NCBI GenBank assembly: GCA_013297775.1
Contig: JAAFIL010000022.1
Span: 1 to 61,140 of the forward strand
DNA length: 61,140 nucleotides
Direction of reading: 5' to 3'
From: Bacteroidota bacterium
GTDB taxonomy: Bacteria; Bacteroidota; Bacteroidia; B-17B0; Aurantibacillaceae
Below, piece by piece: positions 17,022 to 27,272 of the stretch; position 1 is the first letter of the stretch, and each line of letters opens with the position of its first letter. The position numbers and the translations under genes are program-made. Below the pieces are notes generated by a model that was not told the origin of the DNA, ran no database searches, and was given only the letters and a program-made list of their open reading frames with translations.

Positions 17022-18014
17022 TTAAGACGGTACTGTTTCAAAATTTTGTTCTAAACATTGTTCAAGCACCTCTAACAAATCGTTGAGTTTGCTATGTGTA
17101 ACCAGTTTTACACGTGTATCTTTAAAGTTAGGAATACCTTTAAAATAATTGGCGTAATGGTTGCGCATTTCTAAAACCCCTAATACTTCGCCTTTCCATT
17201 CTACCGATTTTAATAAATGCGTTTTGCACACTTCCACTCTATTGGCCATAGTAGGTTTGGGCAAATGCGTTCCTGTTTCAAAGAAATGTTTAATCTCATT
17301 AAAAATCCAAGGGTAGCCAATAGCGGCGCGTCCAATCATAATGCCATCTACGCCGTATTTATTTTTATAGGCGAGGGCGCGTTCAGGCGAGTCCACATCT
17401 CCATTTCCAAAAATAGGAATTTTGATGCGAGGATTATTTTTTACTGCTGCAATATATTCCCAATTGGCACTGCCTTTATACATTTGCGCACGCGTTCGGC
17501 CGTGTATGGTTAACGCGGCTATACCTGCATCTTGCAAGCGTTCGGCTACCTCCATAATATTAATCATGCTATCGTCCCAACCCAAGCGGGTTTTTACTGT
17601 TACAGGTTTAGAAGTACTTCTAATAACTGCTTTTGTAAGCCGTATCATTAAATCTACATCTTTTAAAACCCCAGCTCCTGCACCTTTACAAACTACTTTT
17701 TTTACTGGACATCCAAAATTAATATCAACTATATCTGGATTGGTAACATCTACTATTTTAGCCGAGAGTGCCATCGCCTCTTCATCGCCACCAAATAGTT
17801 GAATGCCAATAGGCCGCTCGTAGTCAAATATATCGAGTTTTTTGCGACTTTTAATGGCATCACGAATGAGGCCTTCGCTACTAATAAATTCGGTGTACAT
17901 TAAATCGGCACCGTATTGTTTACACACATAACGAAAAGGGGGATCGCTTACATCCTCCATGGGCGCTAACAACAAAGGGAAATCGGGTAACTTTATAGAA
18001 CCTATTGTGGGCAT
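17022..18014 (-). CDS. dusB: tRNA-dihydrouridine synthase, DusB type
   Basis: 330 residues. An FMN-dependent TIM barrel opens with LLLAPMEDVSDPPFRYVCKQ (14-33), which binds FMN. The catalytic cysteine is Cys102 in NFGCPVKKVVCKGAGAG. KTRLGWDD, IHGRTRAQMYKG and the FMN-phosphate loop FGNGDV/GIMIGRAAIGYPWIF are all present. It reduces specific uridines in tRNA to dihydrouridine using NADPH. A short helical domain follows the barrel (NRVEVCKTHL onward). It converges on the HIT gene and has no co-directional partner close by. Confidence 0.93.
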   Translation of the reverse strand: MPTIGSIKLPDFPLLLAPMEDVSDPPFRYVCKQYGADLMYTEFISSEGLIRDAIKSRKKLDIFDYERPIGIQLFGGDEEAMALSAKIVDVTNPDIVDINFGCPVKKVVCKGAGAGVLKDVDLMIRLTKAVIRSTSKPVTVKTRLGWDDSMINIMEVAERLQDAGIAALTIHGRTRAQMYKGSANWEYIAAVKNNPRIKIPIFGNGDVDSPERALAYKNKYGVDGIMIGRAAIGYPWIFNEIKHFFETGTHLPKPTMANRVEVCKTHLLKSVEWKGEVLGVLEMRNHYANYFKGIPNFKDTRVKLVTHSKLNDLLEVLEQCLEQNFETVPS

Positions 18015-18327
18015 GGTGCAAAGATAAGTTTTTTATGTGCGTTACACCACATAGTATTCATTGAGTGAATAAGATTTTTTAATGATTGAAATAATTGTTA
18101 TGAACGCGTACTGGAAGTAAATTTAAAGGACTTAAAAAGAGTATTAGAGATGTTTGGAATTGGTTAAAAGCTCAACAAATACATCCCTGCTCGAACTAAA
18201 GAAATATCATAAGGTATCTAGAGAAGCCAAAATAATTACCGAAAGTAGAAGTTTATGAAGCAAACTTATTTTTGAAAATAGTAAATAATAACAAACGCAA
18301 TGTTTAATACAAGTAAAAATTAAATAC
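18015..18327. other. Non-coding gap
   Basis: 313 bp between the divergent dusB and the gene at 18328. No intact gene. A short frame at about 18109-18198 (TGSKFKGLKKSIRDVWNWLK) resembles the end of a group II intron reverse transcriptase but is too short to call. The stretch otherwise looks like decayed or regulatory DNA. Confidence 0.4.
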
Positions 18328-19227
18328 ATGAAAAAAATTATCTCACTTATATTTATTTCTTTTTCATCATCCATTTGGGCGCAACCAAGTATTGACTATA
18401 CAGACTATACAGATTGGATGTTAACGATTGAGGCCTGTAACGCCCGCGAAAGTTTTGATAGCGCATTGGTAAAGTACGCTTATGTTTTTAACAAATACAA
18501 GCGTGTTTTTGCAGCCGATGCTTACAATGCTTGTCAAATTGCCGCATTAAAGAAACATAAATTTTTCCCTGATTTTTTTTATAAGTGTGCGCAGTCAGGT
18601 ATTAGTAAATCGCGTCTTTTGAGCAATGCGCTAATTAAGAATATCTTTATAACTGACTCAACCCAATTAAGCGCCCTCTACGCTAAAGGTAACAAAGCGT
18701 ATTTAAAACGCATTGACCTTAGCTTGCGGGAAGAGATGCTGAAAAGAAGTAGCAATGAACAAAAAAGCAAAGGGCAACCCAATTATGCAAGTGTTTGTAC
18801 AGATAATTTCAACAGAATTTTGGAGTTAACCAAGGCGGGAAAGTTTCCAGGTGAGTATTTAATAGGCCTTGATGAAGACATCGAAAACATCATTTTCCCG
18901 ACCCTGTGTCATTATCCGTATTCTTTTAAAATGCTACAACCTTACTTTGCCGAAGCATTAGTAAAAGGAAAAGTAACGCCCCTTTCGGTTCTTTACTTGT
19001 ATGGATTTAACCAAATGCGACGAAGCGTTTTATATACTTCAGCTATTCCCGTAGATACAACAAATTTTAAAATAGCCTACAACATTCCTTATGGTAAAGA
19101 GGTGTACGACTTTATAGAAGTTAATAAACAACGGGCAATAAAAAAAGTAGCCTCTATGGAGGTTCACAACGCTTTAAGAAATATACGTTCTAAGTATGGA
19201 TTAGATTATTTAATGGCTTACTATTAA
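18328..19227 (+). CDS. Exported protein of unknown function
   Basis: 299 residues. Signal peptide MKKIISLIFISFSSSIWAQ (1-19). The mature protein is mostly helical, starting with IDYTDYTDWMLTIEAC and helical-hairpin pairs (ALVKYAYVFNKYKRVFAADA) suggestive of TPR-like packing. It is rich in Tyr, Lys and Asn. No catalytic motif was seen. It stands alone on the plus strand between two minus-strand units. I do not recognise a family. Confidence 0.65.
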   Translation: MKKIISLIFISFSSSIWAQPSIDYTDYTDWMLTIEACNARESFDSALVKYAYVFNKYKRVFAADAYNACQIAALKKHKFFPDFFYKCAQSGISKSRLLSNALIKNIFITDSTQLSALYAKGNKAYLKRIDLSLREEMLKRSSNEQKSKGQPNYASVCTDNFNRILELTKAGKFPGEYLIGLDEDIENIIFPTLCHYPYSFKMLQPYFAEALVKGKVTPLSVLYLYGFNQMRRSVLYTSAIPVDTTNFKIAYNIPYGKEVYDFIEVNKQRAIKKVASMEVHNALRNIRSKYGLDYLMAYY

Positions 19228-19331
19228 TGCCAAATAATTTTAGTAAGGTACAATAGAAAATCTTGATTACCACTTTATGTTGTTAGGCTTCAGGAAATAA
19301 GAGATTACTTCTAGTTGAGTTTCTAGTTGAT

Positions 19332-20051
19332 TTATAATTTTAACATCCCATATTTTAAAATACACCAAATGGCTTTTACGCCATCTTTCCAATTAATTTT
19401 TTTACCTTCTTCGTAAGTGCGACCATAATACGAAATGCCTACTTCGTAAATACGAATATTTTTGATGCGGCTTATTTTGGCGGTTATTTCGGGTTCAAAG
19501 CCAAAGCGTTTTTCGCGCAATGGAATGGGTTTTATAAACTCTGCACGAAAAACTTTGTAGCAAGTTTCCATGTCGGTTAAATTCAAATTGGTAAATAGAT
19601 TACTAAGCCCAGTTAAAAATTTGTTGCCACGGGTGTGCCAATAAAATAAAATTCGATGCGGCCGCCCGCCCACAAAACGCGAGCCATACACCACATCGGC
19701 AAAGCCATCGGTAATGGGTTTAAGTAACAGGTTATACTCTGCAGGGTCGTATTCTAAATCGGCATCTTGAATTAATAGTATTTCGCCTGTTGCTTCTTTA
19801 ATGCCTCGGTGCAACGCGGCTCCTTTTCCCATGTTGTTGGGCTGCGAGTAAAATTGAATGGTTAAGTTGGCATGTTTGCGACGATAGGCTTCAACACGTT
19901 CAACAGTATCGTCGGTTGAGCAATCGTTTACAATAATAATTTCTTTTTGAAGATTGGCTAAAAGTTTAACATCTTTAATTTTATCTAAAATTAAATGAAT
20001 GGTTTTGCCCTCGTTAAAAGCTGGTATAATAATGGATACGGTTTTAAGCAC
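19332..20051 (-). CDS. Family 2 glycosyltransferase
   Basis: 239 residues, a single GT-A domain. [11 protein letters not shown] at 5-15 starts the nucleotide-binding fold, VNDCSTDDT follows at 41-49, and the metal-binding DAD motif is at 96-98 ([11 protein letters not shown]). [19 protein letters not shown] and [12 protein letters not shown] fit the dolichyl-phosphate-mannose synthase-like branch, which loads sugars onto polyprenyl phosphate. No membrane span was seen, so it would work at the inner face of the membrane. It lies 28 bp after the methylmalonyl-CoA mutase genes and may be read through from them; no metabolic link is evident. Confidence 0.88.
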   Translation of the reverse strand: MLKTVSIIIPAFNEGKTIHLILDKIKDVKLLANLQKEIIIVNDCSTDDTVERVEAYRRKHANLTIQFYSQPNNMGKGAALHRGIKEATGEILLIQDADLEYDPAEYNLLLKPITDGFADVVYGSRFVGGRPHRILFYWHTRGNKFLTGLSNLFTNLNLTDMETCYKVFRAEFIKPIPLREKRFGFEPEITAKISRIKNIRIYEVGISYYGRTYEEGKKINWKDGVKAIWCILKYGMLKL

Positions 20052-20079
20052 GTTTTTTATTTAATAATTTGAGAATGGA

Positions 20080-22215
20080 TTATGCCTTTGCGCGTTCAAT
20101 TAATTTTTCTAAAATAGTTTGTGCCGATTTGGAGATAACAGTTCCAGGACCAAATACACCGGCCACACCCACTTGGTATAAAAAATCATAATCTTGTTGC
20201 GGAATAACGCCTCCTGCAACCACCATAATATCGCCACGTTCGTATTGTTTTAAAGCGGCTATCACTTGTGGTACCAATGTTTTATGCCCTGCTGCCAAAC
20301 TGCTTACGCCCAAAATATGTACATCGTTTTCAACGGCTTGTTTAGCGGCTTCGGCTGGTGTTTGAAAAAGCGGACCAATGTCCACATCAAAACCCATGTC
20401 GGCAAAACTAGTGGCAATTACTTTTGCACCTCGGTCGTGTCCATCTTGTCCCATTTTGGCAATCATAATACGTGGGCGACGTCCATCGAGTGCCGCAAAG
20501 GCATCGGCCAATTCACGTGCTTTTAAAAAATCAGCATCCATACTTATTTCTTTACTATATACACCAGCAATCGAACGTATGTGGGCTTTATAGCGTCCAT
20601 ACACTTTTTCTAAAGCCATCGAAATTTCGCCTAAGGTGCAACGTACACGCGCGGCTTCAATGGATAAAGCTAATAAATTACCTTTACCTGTTTGTGCCGC
20701 TTGGGTTAAAGCGTTTAAGGCTTGTTCAACGGCCATGGCATTTCGATTGGCTTTTAGAGTGGTTAAACGTTCCACTTGTTGTTGCCGTACTTTGGTGTTA
20801 TCCACTTCTAAAATATCAATGCTCGTGGCCTCGTTCACTTTAAAATTATTAACGCCAACAATAATATCTTTACCGCTATCAATACGTGCTTGTTTGCGGG
20901 CGGCGGCTTCTTCAATGCGCATTTTAGGCACGCCTGTTTCTATGGCTTTGGCCATGCCACCAAGTTCTTCTACTTCTTGAATGAGTACCCAAGCTTTTTC
21001 GGCAATGGCTTGGGTGAGTTGTTCAACGTGGTAACTGCCTCCCCAGGGATCTACCACTTTTGTAATATCGGTTTCGTATTGCAAATACAATTGAGTGTTG
21101 CGGGCAATGCGGGCACTAAAATCGGTTGGCAAAGCAATGGCCTCGTCTAAGGCATTGGTGTGCAAACTTTGTGTATGCCCCATAACTGCGGCTAGGGCTT
21201 CGATGGTGGTGCGTGCTACATTGTTAAAGGGGTCTTGCTCGGTGAGGCTCCAACCGCTGGTTTGACAGTGCGTGCGCAATGCTAACGATTTATTATTTTT
21301 GGGTTCAAAGGTCTTAACTAACTTAGCCCAAAGTAAACGTGCGGCGCGCATTTTGGCAATTTCCATAAAATGATTCATGCCTATGGCCCAAAAGAACGAT
21401 AGGCGTGGCGCAAAGGCATCAATATCAATACCTGCTTTAATACCCGTTCTTAAATATTCGAGTCCGTCGGCTAGGGTATAAGCCAACTCAATGTCGGCGG
21501 TTGCTCCAGCCTCTTGCATGTGATAGCCACTAATAGAAATGGAATTAAACTTGGGCATCTGTTGCGAGGTAAACTCAAAAATATCGGCAATAATTTTCAT
21601 GCTAGGAGCGGGTGGATAGATGTAAGTATTCCGCACCATAAATTCTTTTAAAATATCGTTTTGAATGGTTCCTGTTAATTGGTTTAAAGCTACGCCTTGC
21701 TCTTCGGCGGCAACAATGTAAAATGCCAAAATGGGCAATACGGCTCCATTCATGGTCATGGATACGCTCATTTCATTTAAAGGAATGTCTTCAAATAAAA
21801 TTTTCATATCTAAAATGCTATCAATGGCCACACCTGCTTTACCCACATCGCCTTCCACGCGTTCGTTGTCGCTATCGTAACCGCGGTGGGTTGCCAAATC
21901 GAATGCAACAGATAAGCCTTTTTGCCCAGCTGCTAAATTTCGGCGGTAAAACGCATTACTTTCTTCGGCGGTACTAAACCCTGCATATTGCCGAACTGTC
22001 CATGGGCTTTTTACATACATACTGCTGTATGGTCCACGTAAATAAGGTGCAATGCCCGCCGTGAAACCTGTATGGTTCAAGGTTTCGAGGATGGAGTTAT
22101 CGTAATTAGATTTTATTTCAATTTGTTCGGGACTTGTAAAGGTGCTGGCGTTATCGTTGGCGTTTACACGAACCGTTTGCTGATAATGAATGGTATCAAA
22201 TAGTTTACGAGTCAT
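20080..22215 (-). CDS. mutB: Methylmalonyl-CoA mutase, large (catalytic, B12-binding) subunit
   Basis: 711 residues. The N-terminal substrate-binding TIM barrel (about 50-550) includes [20 protein letters not shown]-like residues at about 67-86, [17 protein letters not shown] and [16 protein letters not shown]. The C-terminal cobalamin domain (about 575-711) has the DxHxxG cofactor motif in [15 protein letters not shown]. The enzyme interconverts methylmalonyl-CoA and succinyl-CoA with adenosylcobalamin, for propionate metabolism. The small-subunit gene lies just upstream, 3 bp apart, so the two are co-translated as a heterodimer. Length is normal and no key residue appears lost. Confidence 0.96.
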   Translation of the reverse strand: MTRKLFDTIHYQQTVRVNANDNASTFTSPEQIEIKSNYDNSILETLNHTGFTAGIAPYLRGPYSSMYVKSPWTVRQYAGFSTAEESNAFYRRNLAAGQKGLSVAFDLATHRGYDSDNERVEGDVGKAGVAIDSILDMKILFEDIPLNEMSVSMTMNGAVLPILAFYIVAAEEQGVALNQLTGTIQNDILKEFMVRNTYIYPPAPSMKIIADIFEFTSQQMPKFNSISISGYHMQEAGATADIELAYTLADGLEYLRTGIKAGIDIDAFAPRLSFFWAIGMNHFMEIAKMRAARLLWAKLVKTFEPKNNKSLALRTHCQTSGWSLTEQDPFNNVARTTIEALAAVMGHTQSLHTNALDEAIALPTDFSARIARNTQLYLQYETDITKVVDPWGGSYHVEQLTQAIAEKAWVLIQEVEELGGMAKAIETGVPKMRIEEAAARKQARIDSGKDIIVGVNNFKVNEATSIDILEVDNTKVRQQQVERLTTLKANRNAMAVEQALNALTQAAQTGKGNLLALSIEAARVRCTLGEISMALEKVYGRYKAHIRSIAGVYSKEISMDADFLKARELADAFAALDGRRPRIMIAKMGQDGHDRGAKVIATSFADMGFDVDIGPLFQTPAEAAKQAVENDVHILGVSSLAAGHKTLVPQVIAALKQYERGDIMVVAGGVIPQQDYDFLYQVGVAGVFGPGTVISKSAQTILEKLIERAKA

Positions 22216-22218
22216 ACA

Positions 22219-23538
22219 TTAATGGGCTAAAAACTGTTGAACAATGGGTGAATACGGCGTAGAAGCAGAAACAGATGATTTAAGTGGGGGCACTTCGGGT
22301 TCGGGTGTTGTTTGAAATTTATTGACACCCACCATTATTTTAGACTGTGAAGCAAAGGCGTGTTGCTGTGCGCTGCAATCGGCATTGATGCGAGCTTGTA
22401 ATTTACCCTCGGTAAAACTTTTGATATAGCCTCCTTCGGCTTCGATGGCTTTAAAGCAAGCCCAAGCTCTTTCGCCTAAAGCCTCGGTTAATGTTTCGAT
22501 GTAGTAAGAGCCTGTGCTTACATCGGCGAACTGATCAAAATAGCTTTCGCTTTTTAAAATTAATTGTTGGTTGCGCGCAATACGTCGTGCGAAATCGGTA
22601 TCTACTTCAAAGCCATTATTGAAAGGCAATGTACACAAGCTATTGCAACCGCCTAATATTGCACTCATGCTTTCGGTGGTGGTGCGTAACAAATTTGTAT
22701 TCACATCTTTTGCGCTTTTATTAAACAAACCTGTTTGTGTATGTAGGTGAAGGGTTGCACTTGCGTTATATTGTTGCAACAGCAGTTGAACCAATTGCCG
22801 CGCCACTTTTAACTTGGCTAGTTCTGTAAAAAAACTACTACCAATGGCTAAAGAGAGATGAATAAGCGAAGGAATTTTTTCGTTTTGTGAAGTTAAATAG
22901 TACAAGTATTCGTTGAGGTGTGCCAAGCTAATGCCTAATTGCGTAGCCGCATAAGCACCCGCTTCGAAGTATAAAATACCGTTTACGTTCAAATACGGGC
23001 GGTTTAATTGTGTTTGTAAATCGTGTTCGGGCGAGTGGTGCCACTCGCCATACTTAGCTAAGAGGTGTAGCGGATCGAGTGTAACAAAACATTTTTGTAA
23101 ACCATCGTAAGGATTGGCTTTGCCATCGTAATTGCTTACATCGTTTAAAAGGTGTATGGCATCGTTTGAGATGTTAAACTGTGTATAAACATGCTCAACG
23201 GAAATATTTTGAAGTAAACGTTGGGTATTTATTTTTTGGTGAATGGTGAAACATAAGGCACTTGCTCCTGCGGCTAATGCGCGTAGGGCTGTGGCATTGG
23301 CTTCGACTTCAGCTTCGTTGGTAACAGCAATGTGTTCGCACACGTCCCAATTGCTGTGTGCAAAGGTAGGATGGGCTTGGTGCTTAAGTTGCTCGGCGGT
23401 ATAAAAAGGTTCAATGGTAAATCCATTTTCGTTGTGCCACATTAACGTTTCAAAGGGTTCGCCTTTTAAATCTTTTAAAACCTGCTGCTGCCATTGCTGG
23501 TAGTTAGCCGGTGAAAACTCGGAGAAAAGCTGCTGCAT
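22219..23538 (-). CDS. mutA: Methylmalonyl-CoA mutase, small subunit
   Basis: 439 residues. It is homologous to the barrel of the large subunit but without catalytic capacity. Matching segments include NYQQWQQQVLKDLKGEPFE at the start, MWHNENGFTIEPFYT, the TTTESMSAILGGCNSL region and DVSTGSYYIETLTEALGERA. The chain stops after the barrel (VGVNKFQTTPEPEVPPLKSS) and has no C-terminal cobalamin-like domain, so it is shorter than small subunits that keep a degenerate one. It pairs with the 711-residue subunit 3 bp downstream. The start at 23538 fits the conserved N-terminus. Confidence 0.9.
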   Translation of the reverse strand: MQQLFSEFSPANYQQWQQQVLKDLKGEPFETLMWHNENGFTIEPFYTAEQLKHQAHPTFAHSNWDVCEHIAVTNEAEVEANATALRALAAGASALCFTIHQKINTQRLLQNISVEHVYTQFNISNDAIHLLNDVSNYDGKANPYDGLQKCFVTLDPLHLLAKYGEWHHSPEHDLQTQLNRPYLNVNGILYFEAGAYAATQLGISLAHLNEYLYYLTSQNEKIPSLIHLSLAIGSSFFTELAKLKVARQLVQLLLQQYNASATLHLHTQTGLFNKSAKDVNTNLLRTTTESMSAILGGCNSLCTLPFNNGFEVDTDFARRIARNQQLILKSESYFDQFADVSTGSYYIETLTEALGERAWACFKAIEAEGGYIKSFTEGKLQARINADCSAQQHAFASQSKIMVGVNKFQTTPEPEVPPLKSSVSASTPYSPIVQQFLAH

Positions 23539-24049
23539 AAACGCTCATTTTAATAGTGAGGAAAGTTAAGGATTAAATACGAAATGGAAAGGGGTTTTCA
23601 GGCGAGTTTAATTTTTAAGTAAGGGATTTGTTTAATACGCCAACCATATAGTTTGGTTTAATTTATCATTCTGTTTCATAGGTACTTCCTCAAAAAAAAT
23701 GTTTAAGTTAAACCGTAAATACAGCGTATCGGGTTAAGTTAGTTGGTGCGTTGATCTATGATTTAATTTAGTTAATGGTTCTGATAAGAGCAGCTTACTA
23801 GATTACAGTAATAGGATTCATGTACTTATAAATTCATTCATTTCTATTGTGGTAAACTCTATGACTTGGCTACTTAGTCTATTTGTACAACTCATTACAG
23901 TTGCAATTTTTGTTCTAATAAAAATACTTTTTCGCGATAAGATAACTATTTATTAAACTAAATGGTACTTTCTAAAATAGGTAGAAATACCCGTTTTAGC
24001 GTTGGTATTTTTCGACTATATTTACTATGTATTTATAAAATTACTAACA
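23539..24049. other. Non-coding gap between divergent units
   Basis: 511 bp between mutA (minus) and a small exported protein (plus). No ORF with a plausible signal or family was found, and I saw no strong hairpin. It must contain the mutAB promoter (not identified) and the promoter at 23994-24024 for the plus-strand pair. Confidence 0.5.
23994..24024 (+). promoter_or_regulatory. Probable promoter of the 24050 gene
   Basis: TTTT at 23994-23997 and TATATTTA at 24017-24024, 19 bp apart, resemble the Bacteroidota -33/-7 boxes with one mismatch each. Transcription would start near 24031. That lies after the upstream ATG at 24002, which supports 24050 as the true start of the next gene. Confidence 0.4.
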
Positions 24050-24301
24050 ATGAGAAAAAATGTATTATTGGCCAGTTTGTTGTTTGCTTTTGGTTTAAGT
24101 GCACGCCAAGAGCCACAAGCGAAAAGTCAAGCTAAAACTTCAGTAAAAAAGGAAGTAAGCGAAACGACTTCACAAAAAATTAAACAATTAGAAAAGAAGA
24201 TTGCGATTAATGAAACAGATCCTTCTTATCCAAAAGAGGTTTTACTTAAAGAAAAAGAAACGCTTGCGCAATTAAAATCAAAAACAGTTAAATCGAACTA
24301 A
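24050..24301 (+). CDS. Small exported coiled-coil protein
   Basis: 83 residues from ATG 24050 (MRKNVLLASLLFAFGLSARQ). This start puts the signal peptide first; an in-frame ATG at 24002 would add 16 hydrophobic residues and sits upstream of the predicted transcription start. After the signal comes a Gln/Lys-rich linker and an amphipathic helix (TTSQKIKQLEKKIAINE, KEVLLKEKETLAQLKSK). No family is recognised. It is 12 bp from the T9SS protein gene and probably co-transcribed. Confidence 0.6.
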   Translation: MRKNVLLASLLFAFGLSARQEPQAKSQAKTSVKKEVSETTSQKIKQLEKKIAINETDPSYPKEVLLKEKETLAQLKSKTVKSN

Positions 24302-24313
24302 ACCTTAAAACCT

Positions 24314-26284
24314 ATGAAAAAACAAATTACTTTTTATTTAACGAGTTGTTTACTTTTTATAAGTATAGCAGCTTACTCACAACCTCTGGGATGGGGGTTT
24401 ATTAGAAGCATTACGGTAAGTAACAGCGCTACTGTAGCCGCAGTTAATTACCAATTAAAATTAATTGTTAATACACAAACTATTATTACCGCCAATCAAA
24501 TGCAAGCTACGGGCAACGATATTCGCTTTGGTAAAAACTGTACGGGTACTACCCTTTATAATTATTGGCTTGAAAGTGGGATTAACACCCCTACTACTAC
24601 AATATGGGTAAAGATAGATACCATTCCAGCTAATGGAACACGTACCTTTTTTATGTACCATGGCAATAGCACCGTAACGGCGGTTAGTTCTATACCAAAC
24701 GTATTTAGTGGGCCTAACTCTTCGACCGATAGCGTGGCTAGTGGAAGTTCAGGCGGTGCCGTTAATTCGCAAAGGGGTTTTCGATTTACGCCAACTGAAG
24801 ATTTATTAGTAACACACTTTGGCAAACGCGAGCCTAACGGTACACCCCGTACTGTAACCTTATTTGATTTTACTACCCAAGCCATTGTTGCTCAAGGAAC
24901 AGTAACTGGTGCAGCGGCTCAATATAATTACAATCCATTAAACGCTCCAATATGGATGGCAGGTGGCACACAGTATATTTTATCGCTGTATCAAGGGCCA
25001 ACAGATGGGTATTATTTTGGAACCTCTTCGCAAATTGGTCAACACATGACTTATGGCGATATGCGTTATTGCAACAGTTGTGCGGCTAATACATTTCCTA
25101 CAAGTATTTTAACGAATTTTCATTACGGTTATCCTGACTTGTGGTATTTTACGCGTAATAACATTAGCCCCGCACCAACCTATACCTTTAATAACACGGC
25201 TTTCCCTGTTATAACAGTTAATAGTGGTAATATTTGCATAGGCCAAAGTTTCACGATGGTGCCTTCGGGTGCAAGTACTTATACATTTAGCAATGGTAAT
25301 GCGGTAGTTAGTCCTTCGGTTACATCTAGTTATTCGGTAACTGGAACTAATTCGCTGGGTTGTGTGTCGAGTGCAGCGGCGGTGGCTACAGTTACGGTAA
25401 ATGCTATTCCAGTTGTTACAGTTAATAGTGGTAATATTTGTACAGGTCAAAGTTTCACAATGGTACCCTCAGGCGCAAGCACTTATACATTTAGCAATGG
25501 TAATGCGGTGGTTAGTCCTTCCGTTACAACGAGTTATTCGGTAACGGGAACCAATTCGCTGGGTTGTGTGTCGAGTGCAGCGGCAGTGGCTTCGGTTACG
25601 GTAAATGCTAATCCTGTTATAACTGTAAATAGTGGTAGTATTTGTGCGGGACAGAATTTTACGATTGTTCCATCGGGTGCACTCAGTTATTCTTACAGTA
25701 ATGGTAGCAATGTATTGCTAAGTTTAACAAGCAATACTGTTGTTAGTGTAATAGGTAGTAATAGTTTGGGGTGTACCTCTTCGGCAGTCAACTCTAGTGT
25801 AACGGTTGTTGCATTACCCAATGTAACGGTAAGTTCTAGTGCCAGTTTAATTTGTGCGGGTAATAGTGTATCTATCACAGCGGCAGGTGCTACAACGTAT
25901 TCGTGGAGTAATAGTTTCACCACAACAGGTATTGTTGTGAGTCCGAGTGTTACCACAACGTATTCGGTTATCGGAACCAGTGCAGGTTGTTCTAAAATGG
26001 TCACTTTCACACAAAATGTAAGTCCTTGTTTAGGATTAACTGGCGTTGCGGTTAACCAATCGGCAATGAGTTTATTTCCTAATCCAAACAAAGGTATTTT
26101 TACACTCGAATTGGTTCAGGCATCCAAAGTGAAGGTTACTAATTTGTTAGGTGAGGTTCAACAGCAATTAGACTTAGAAGCTGGTTCTAACATTATTAAT
26201 TTAAGCCATTTGGCTAATGGTATTTATTTTATTGAAGCTGTTCAGAACGGAAGTAAACAAACTGTTCGTGTGGTGAAAGAATAA
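24314..26284 (+). CDS. T9SS type A surface protein with DUF2341-like and Ig-like modules
   Basis: 656 residues. Signal peptide ends AAYSQ near 22. Residues 25-130 look like a DUF2341 carbohydrate/lectin-like domain (GWGFIRSITVSNSATV, NDIRFGKNCTGTTLYNYW, WVKIDTIPANGTRTFFMYHG). A beta-rich domain follows at about 140-290. Then come four Ig-like modules of about 68 residues at about 297-575, each with ICxGQ and later LGCxSS cysteines. The end (SLFPNPNKGIFTLE, LLGEVQQQLD, LANGIYFIEAVQNG, VRVVKE) is a clear type A sorting domain. The product should be secreted by T9SS and anchored at the surface, perhaps binding a polysaccharide. A terminator follows. Confidence 0.82.
   Translation: MKKQITFYLTSCLLFISIAAYSQPLGWGFIRSITVSNSATVAAVNYQLKLIVNTQTIITANQMQATGNDIRFGKNCTGTTLYNYWLESGINTPTTTIWVKIDTIPANGTRTFFMYHGNSTVTAVSSIPNVFSGPNSSTDSVASGSSGGAVNSQRGFRFTPTEDLLVTHFGKREPNGTPRTVTLFDFTTQAIVAQGTVTGAAAQYNYNPLNAPIWMAGGTQYILSLYQGPTDGYYFGTSSQIGQHMTYGDMRYCNSCAANTFPTSILTNFHYGYPDLWYFTRNNISPAPTYTFNNTAFPVITVNSGNICIGQSFTMVPSGASTYTFSNGNAVVSPSVTSSYSVTGTNSLGCVSSAAAVATVTVNAIPVVTVNSGNICTGQSFTMVPSGASTYTFSNGNAVVSPSVTTSYSVTGTNSLGCVSSAAAVASVTVNANPVITVNSGSICAGQNFTIVPSGALSYSYSNGSNVLLSLTSNTVVSVIGSNSLGCTSSAVNSSVTVVALPNVTVSSSASLICAGNSVSITAAGATTYSWSNSFTTTGIVVSPSVTTTYSVIGTSAGCSKMVTFTQNVSPCLGLTGVAVNQSAMSLFPNPNKGIFTLELVQASKVKVTNLLGEVQQQLDLEAGSNIINLSHLANGIYFIEAVQNGSKQTVRVVKE
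25217..25828 (+). repeat. Tandem 204-bp repeats coding Ig-like modules
   Basis: Repeat units begin at 25217, 25421 and 25625, exactly 204 bp (68 codons) apart. The first two are nearly identical in DNA, the third more diverged. They encode consecutive cysteine-paired Ig-like modules of the 24314 protein and point to recent duplication. Confidence 0.8.
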
Positions 26285-26304
26285 AACTATTCCAATCCTT
26301 TTTT

Positions 26305-26339
26305 AAAGCGGTTCTTGATAGAGCCGCTTTTTTTGTTTT
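26305..26339 (+). terminator. Rho-independent terminator
   Basis: AAAGCGGTTC at 26305-26314 pairs with GAGCCGCTTT at 26321-26330 (one G-U pair), loop TTGATA, followed by a T run. It ends the type A protein unit. Confidence 0.85.
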
Positions 26340-26376
26340 GAGGAATCGTAGTTTCGACTATTTACATCAACTTGAT

Positions 26377-27161
26377 TTACGGCTTATCTGGGTTATGCTT
26401 TTTTTTATTAATAACTAAACCTAAAGAAAAGAATAATCCTGTACCGTTACCAACAATTGTAGCTCTATCATAAAGTTGACCATTAGAAATTGTTTGTGTA
26501 TTAATTTGATTAATACTATTAAACCCATAATTATAAGATAGGTTAAAGTGTAATATGGCTCTGTTTTTAAAAATATTATAATCCATACTTAATCCACTTA
26601 CAGCTCCCAAACTGAACGTATTTTTCTTGATTATGGTATCAACCAATAAAGTTTTATTTATTACATACCCAAGAGGGTCTTCAATAGATTCTGAATTGGT
26701 CTTTCCCCAAACCCCAGTATTTACTTGTAAATTAATACTTGGTCCAGTAAGAAATTTTATTTTTAATTTTCGATTTTGATAAAAATTATAGCCATACAAT
26801 AGCGAAAATTTAGTGTAACCAGATTTTGAACCTGTGTGATCACTTGTAGAGTATGCCCCATTGTATGTTGATGAAAAATATTTAGACTCGTACTTATACC
26901 TGTAGTTAGTCATTAAAACGTTTGCATAAATGTAATGCTTACAGCCGCTATCAAGATTTCTATAATACGATAAGCTTAAAAAAGTACTTCGTGAAGCTAC
27001 TCCCTTAGTTTTACCGTACAAGCTATTGGTTTGATTAAAATTATTACTTGTCCAAGTGAAATAGCTATGTTTTTATCTTCAGGATTTTTATTGAAGTTAT
27101 TTTGGGCATTGAGTGAAGCCTGAATTAAAATAAGAGATACAATTAAATTTTTTTTTATCAT
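26377..27161 (-). pseudogene. Outer-membrane barrel-like protein, disrupted by a frameshift
   Basis: Two overlapping minus-strand frames join into one protein. The 5' part starts at 27161 (MIKKNLIVSLILIQASLNAQ, a signal peptide) and runs to KNPEDKN, after which it goes out of frame. The correct continuation in the other frame is SYFTWTSNNFNQTNSLYGKT, leading into the 214-residue body. One missing A in the AAAAA run (T run at 27070-27074) explains the shift; with six A the reading is EDKKHSYFTW. The body is strand-rich and aromatic, ending FFSLGLVINKKK, like a small outer-membrane barrel. Either the gene is broken or a base was lost in sequencing. Codon use (AGA, ATA, AAT) differs from flanking genes. 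Confidence 0.65.
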
Positions 27162-27272
27162 TATGATTGTGGAAATTATTATAATAAAATTAATAAAAAC
27201 TGTTTGTGTAATATTCAACAAACTATGTTAAGTATTACACAAACAGACTCTAGTAAGTTATGTACCTTAATA

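Noticed and set aside
18109-18198. Fragment resembling the C-terminal part of a group II intron reverse transcriptase
   Set aside because: About 28 codons with only a loose resemblance (LKKSIRDVWNWLK). No RT motifs or intron ends nearby.
20266-21977. Plus-strand ORFs opposite the mutase genes
   Set aside because: They lie wholly inside well-conserved mutB and are antisense shadows.
27066-27080. Programmed -1 frameshift joining the two barrel frames
   Set aside because: The site is T AAA AAC, not the canonical A AAA AAC heptamer, and no stimulatory hairpin was evident; a lost base explains it more simply.
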